DNA of 6,175 nt, from contig JAJQAI010000332.1 in the NCBI GenBank assembly GCA_021203915.1, positions 1 to 6,175 of the forward strand, written 5' to 3'. A program made the translations under genes and the position numbers. Source of the stretch: Prevotella sp. (GTDB taxonomy: Bacteria > Bacteroidota > Bacteroidia > Bacteroidales > Bacteroidaceae). Below are positions 6,067-6,175 of the stretch, piece after piece (the stretch's first letter is position 1; each line of letters opens with the position of its first letter). The notes under the pieces were generated by a model. The model ran no database searches, was not told where the DNA came from, and saw only the letters and a list, made by a program, of their open reading frames with translations.

Positions 6067-6175
6067 GTCTCTAAAGAGAAAGCAACTACTAAATTTACAA
6101 TATTTCCTGTAAAATTAGTAATGAATGATGGGATGAAACTTCTCTTAATTGACATACTCCCATCACTAAAGGAAT
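6067..6175 (+). other. Unassigned open frame running off the window
   Basis: From 6067 a plus-strand frame stays open to the window edge (VSKEKATTKFTIFPVKLVMN and on to ILPSLKE), with an in-frame ATG at 6121. It could be a further gene start, the continuation of the broken partner gene in another frame, or part of a mobile element that cut that gene. No family is recognised, and about 36 codons are too few to prove coding. Confidence 0.25.
6126..6165. repeat. 8-bp perfect inverted repeat with 24-nt spacer
   Basis: TGATGGGA (6126-6133) and TCCCATCA (6158-6165) are exact reverse complements. No T run follows on either side, so a terminator is unlikely. It may be a protein-binding site, the end structure of a mobile element, or chance. 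Confidence 0.35.

Noticed and set aside
5886..6155. 89-codon minus-strand frame
   Set aside because: It overlaps the well-supported ATPase C terminus and the partner start antisense, and shows no recognisable family.
1..6175. CRISPR arrays, tRNA or rRNA genes
   Set aside because: No regularly spaced repeats, and no cloverleaf or rRNA-like stretches were seen.

Overview
The window looks like a piece of a Bacteroidota (probably Bacteroidales) chromosome. The supporting signs are an AT-rich sequence and genes without Shine-Dalgarno sites but with A-rich leaders. There are also three or four promoter-like elements of the Bacteroidota type (TTTG, about 19-20 nt, TAnnTTTG) and a TonB-dependent outer-membrane receptor paired with a PnuC-type transporter. 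Genus cannot be told from the sequence.

Left half (1-3146): a thiamine-acquisition operon. A possible terminator of an upstream gene (13-55) is followed by a consensus promoter (64-95), a complete TPP riboswitch aptamer (121-198) and a plausible switch hairpin (216-259). Two genes follow with a 9-bp gap: a 756-residue TonB-dependent receptor (285-2555) and a 193-residue PnuC-family permease, PnuT (2565-3146). The receptor would bring thiamine or its derivatives across the outer membrane and PnuT across the inner membrane. The riboswitch would shut both down when TPP is plentiful. The thiamine pyrophosphokinase that often accompanies such pairs is not in this window.

Middle (3150-3887, minus strand): an NfsA/FRP-type flavin nitroreductase, convergent with pnuT only 3 bp away, with its own good promoter at 3910-3942.

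Right half (3946-6175): a defence-like cluster. An AbiEi-family winged-helix antitoxin/regulator (3946-4704, minus) has no AbiEii toxin gene next to it. It diverges across a 184-bp intergenic region from an AAA/ABC-type ATPase (4889-5998, plus) of the RloA/AbiLi/AriA-like sort. The ATPase overlaps by 11 bp a second ORF that starts like a RloB-like partner protein but stops after 23 codons (5988-6059). Both halves of this cluster therefore look like remnants or a rewired pair: an antitoxin without its toxin, and an ATPase without its effector. TTGCAA(A) motifs overlap the candidate -7 elements on both sides of the divergent region, which could mean shared control. The last 116 bp hold an unassigned open frame running off the window and an 8-bp inverted repeat.
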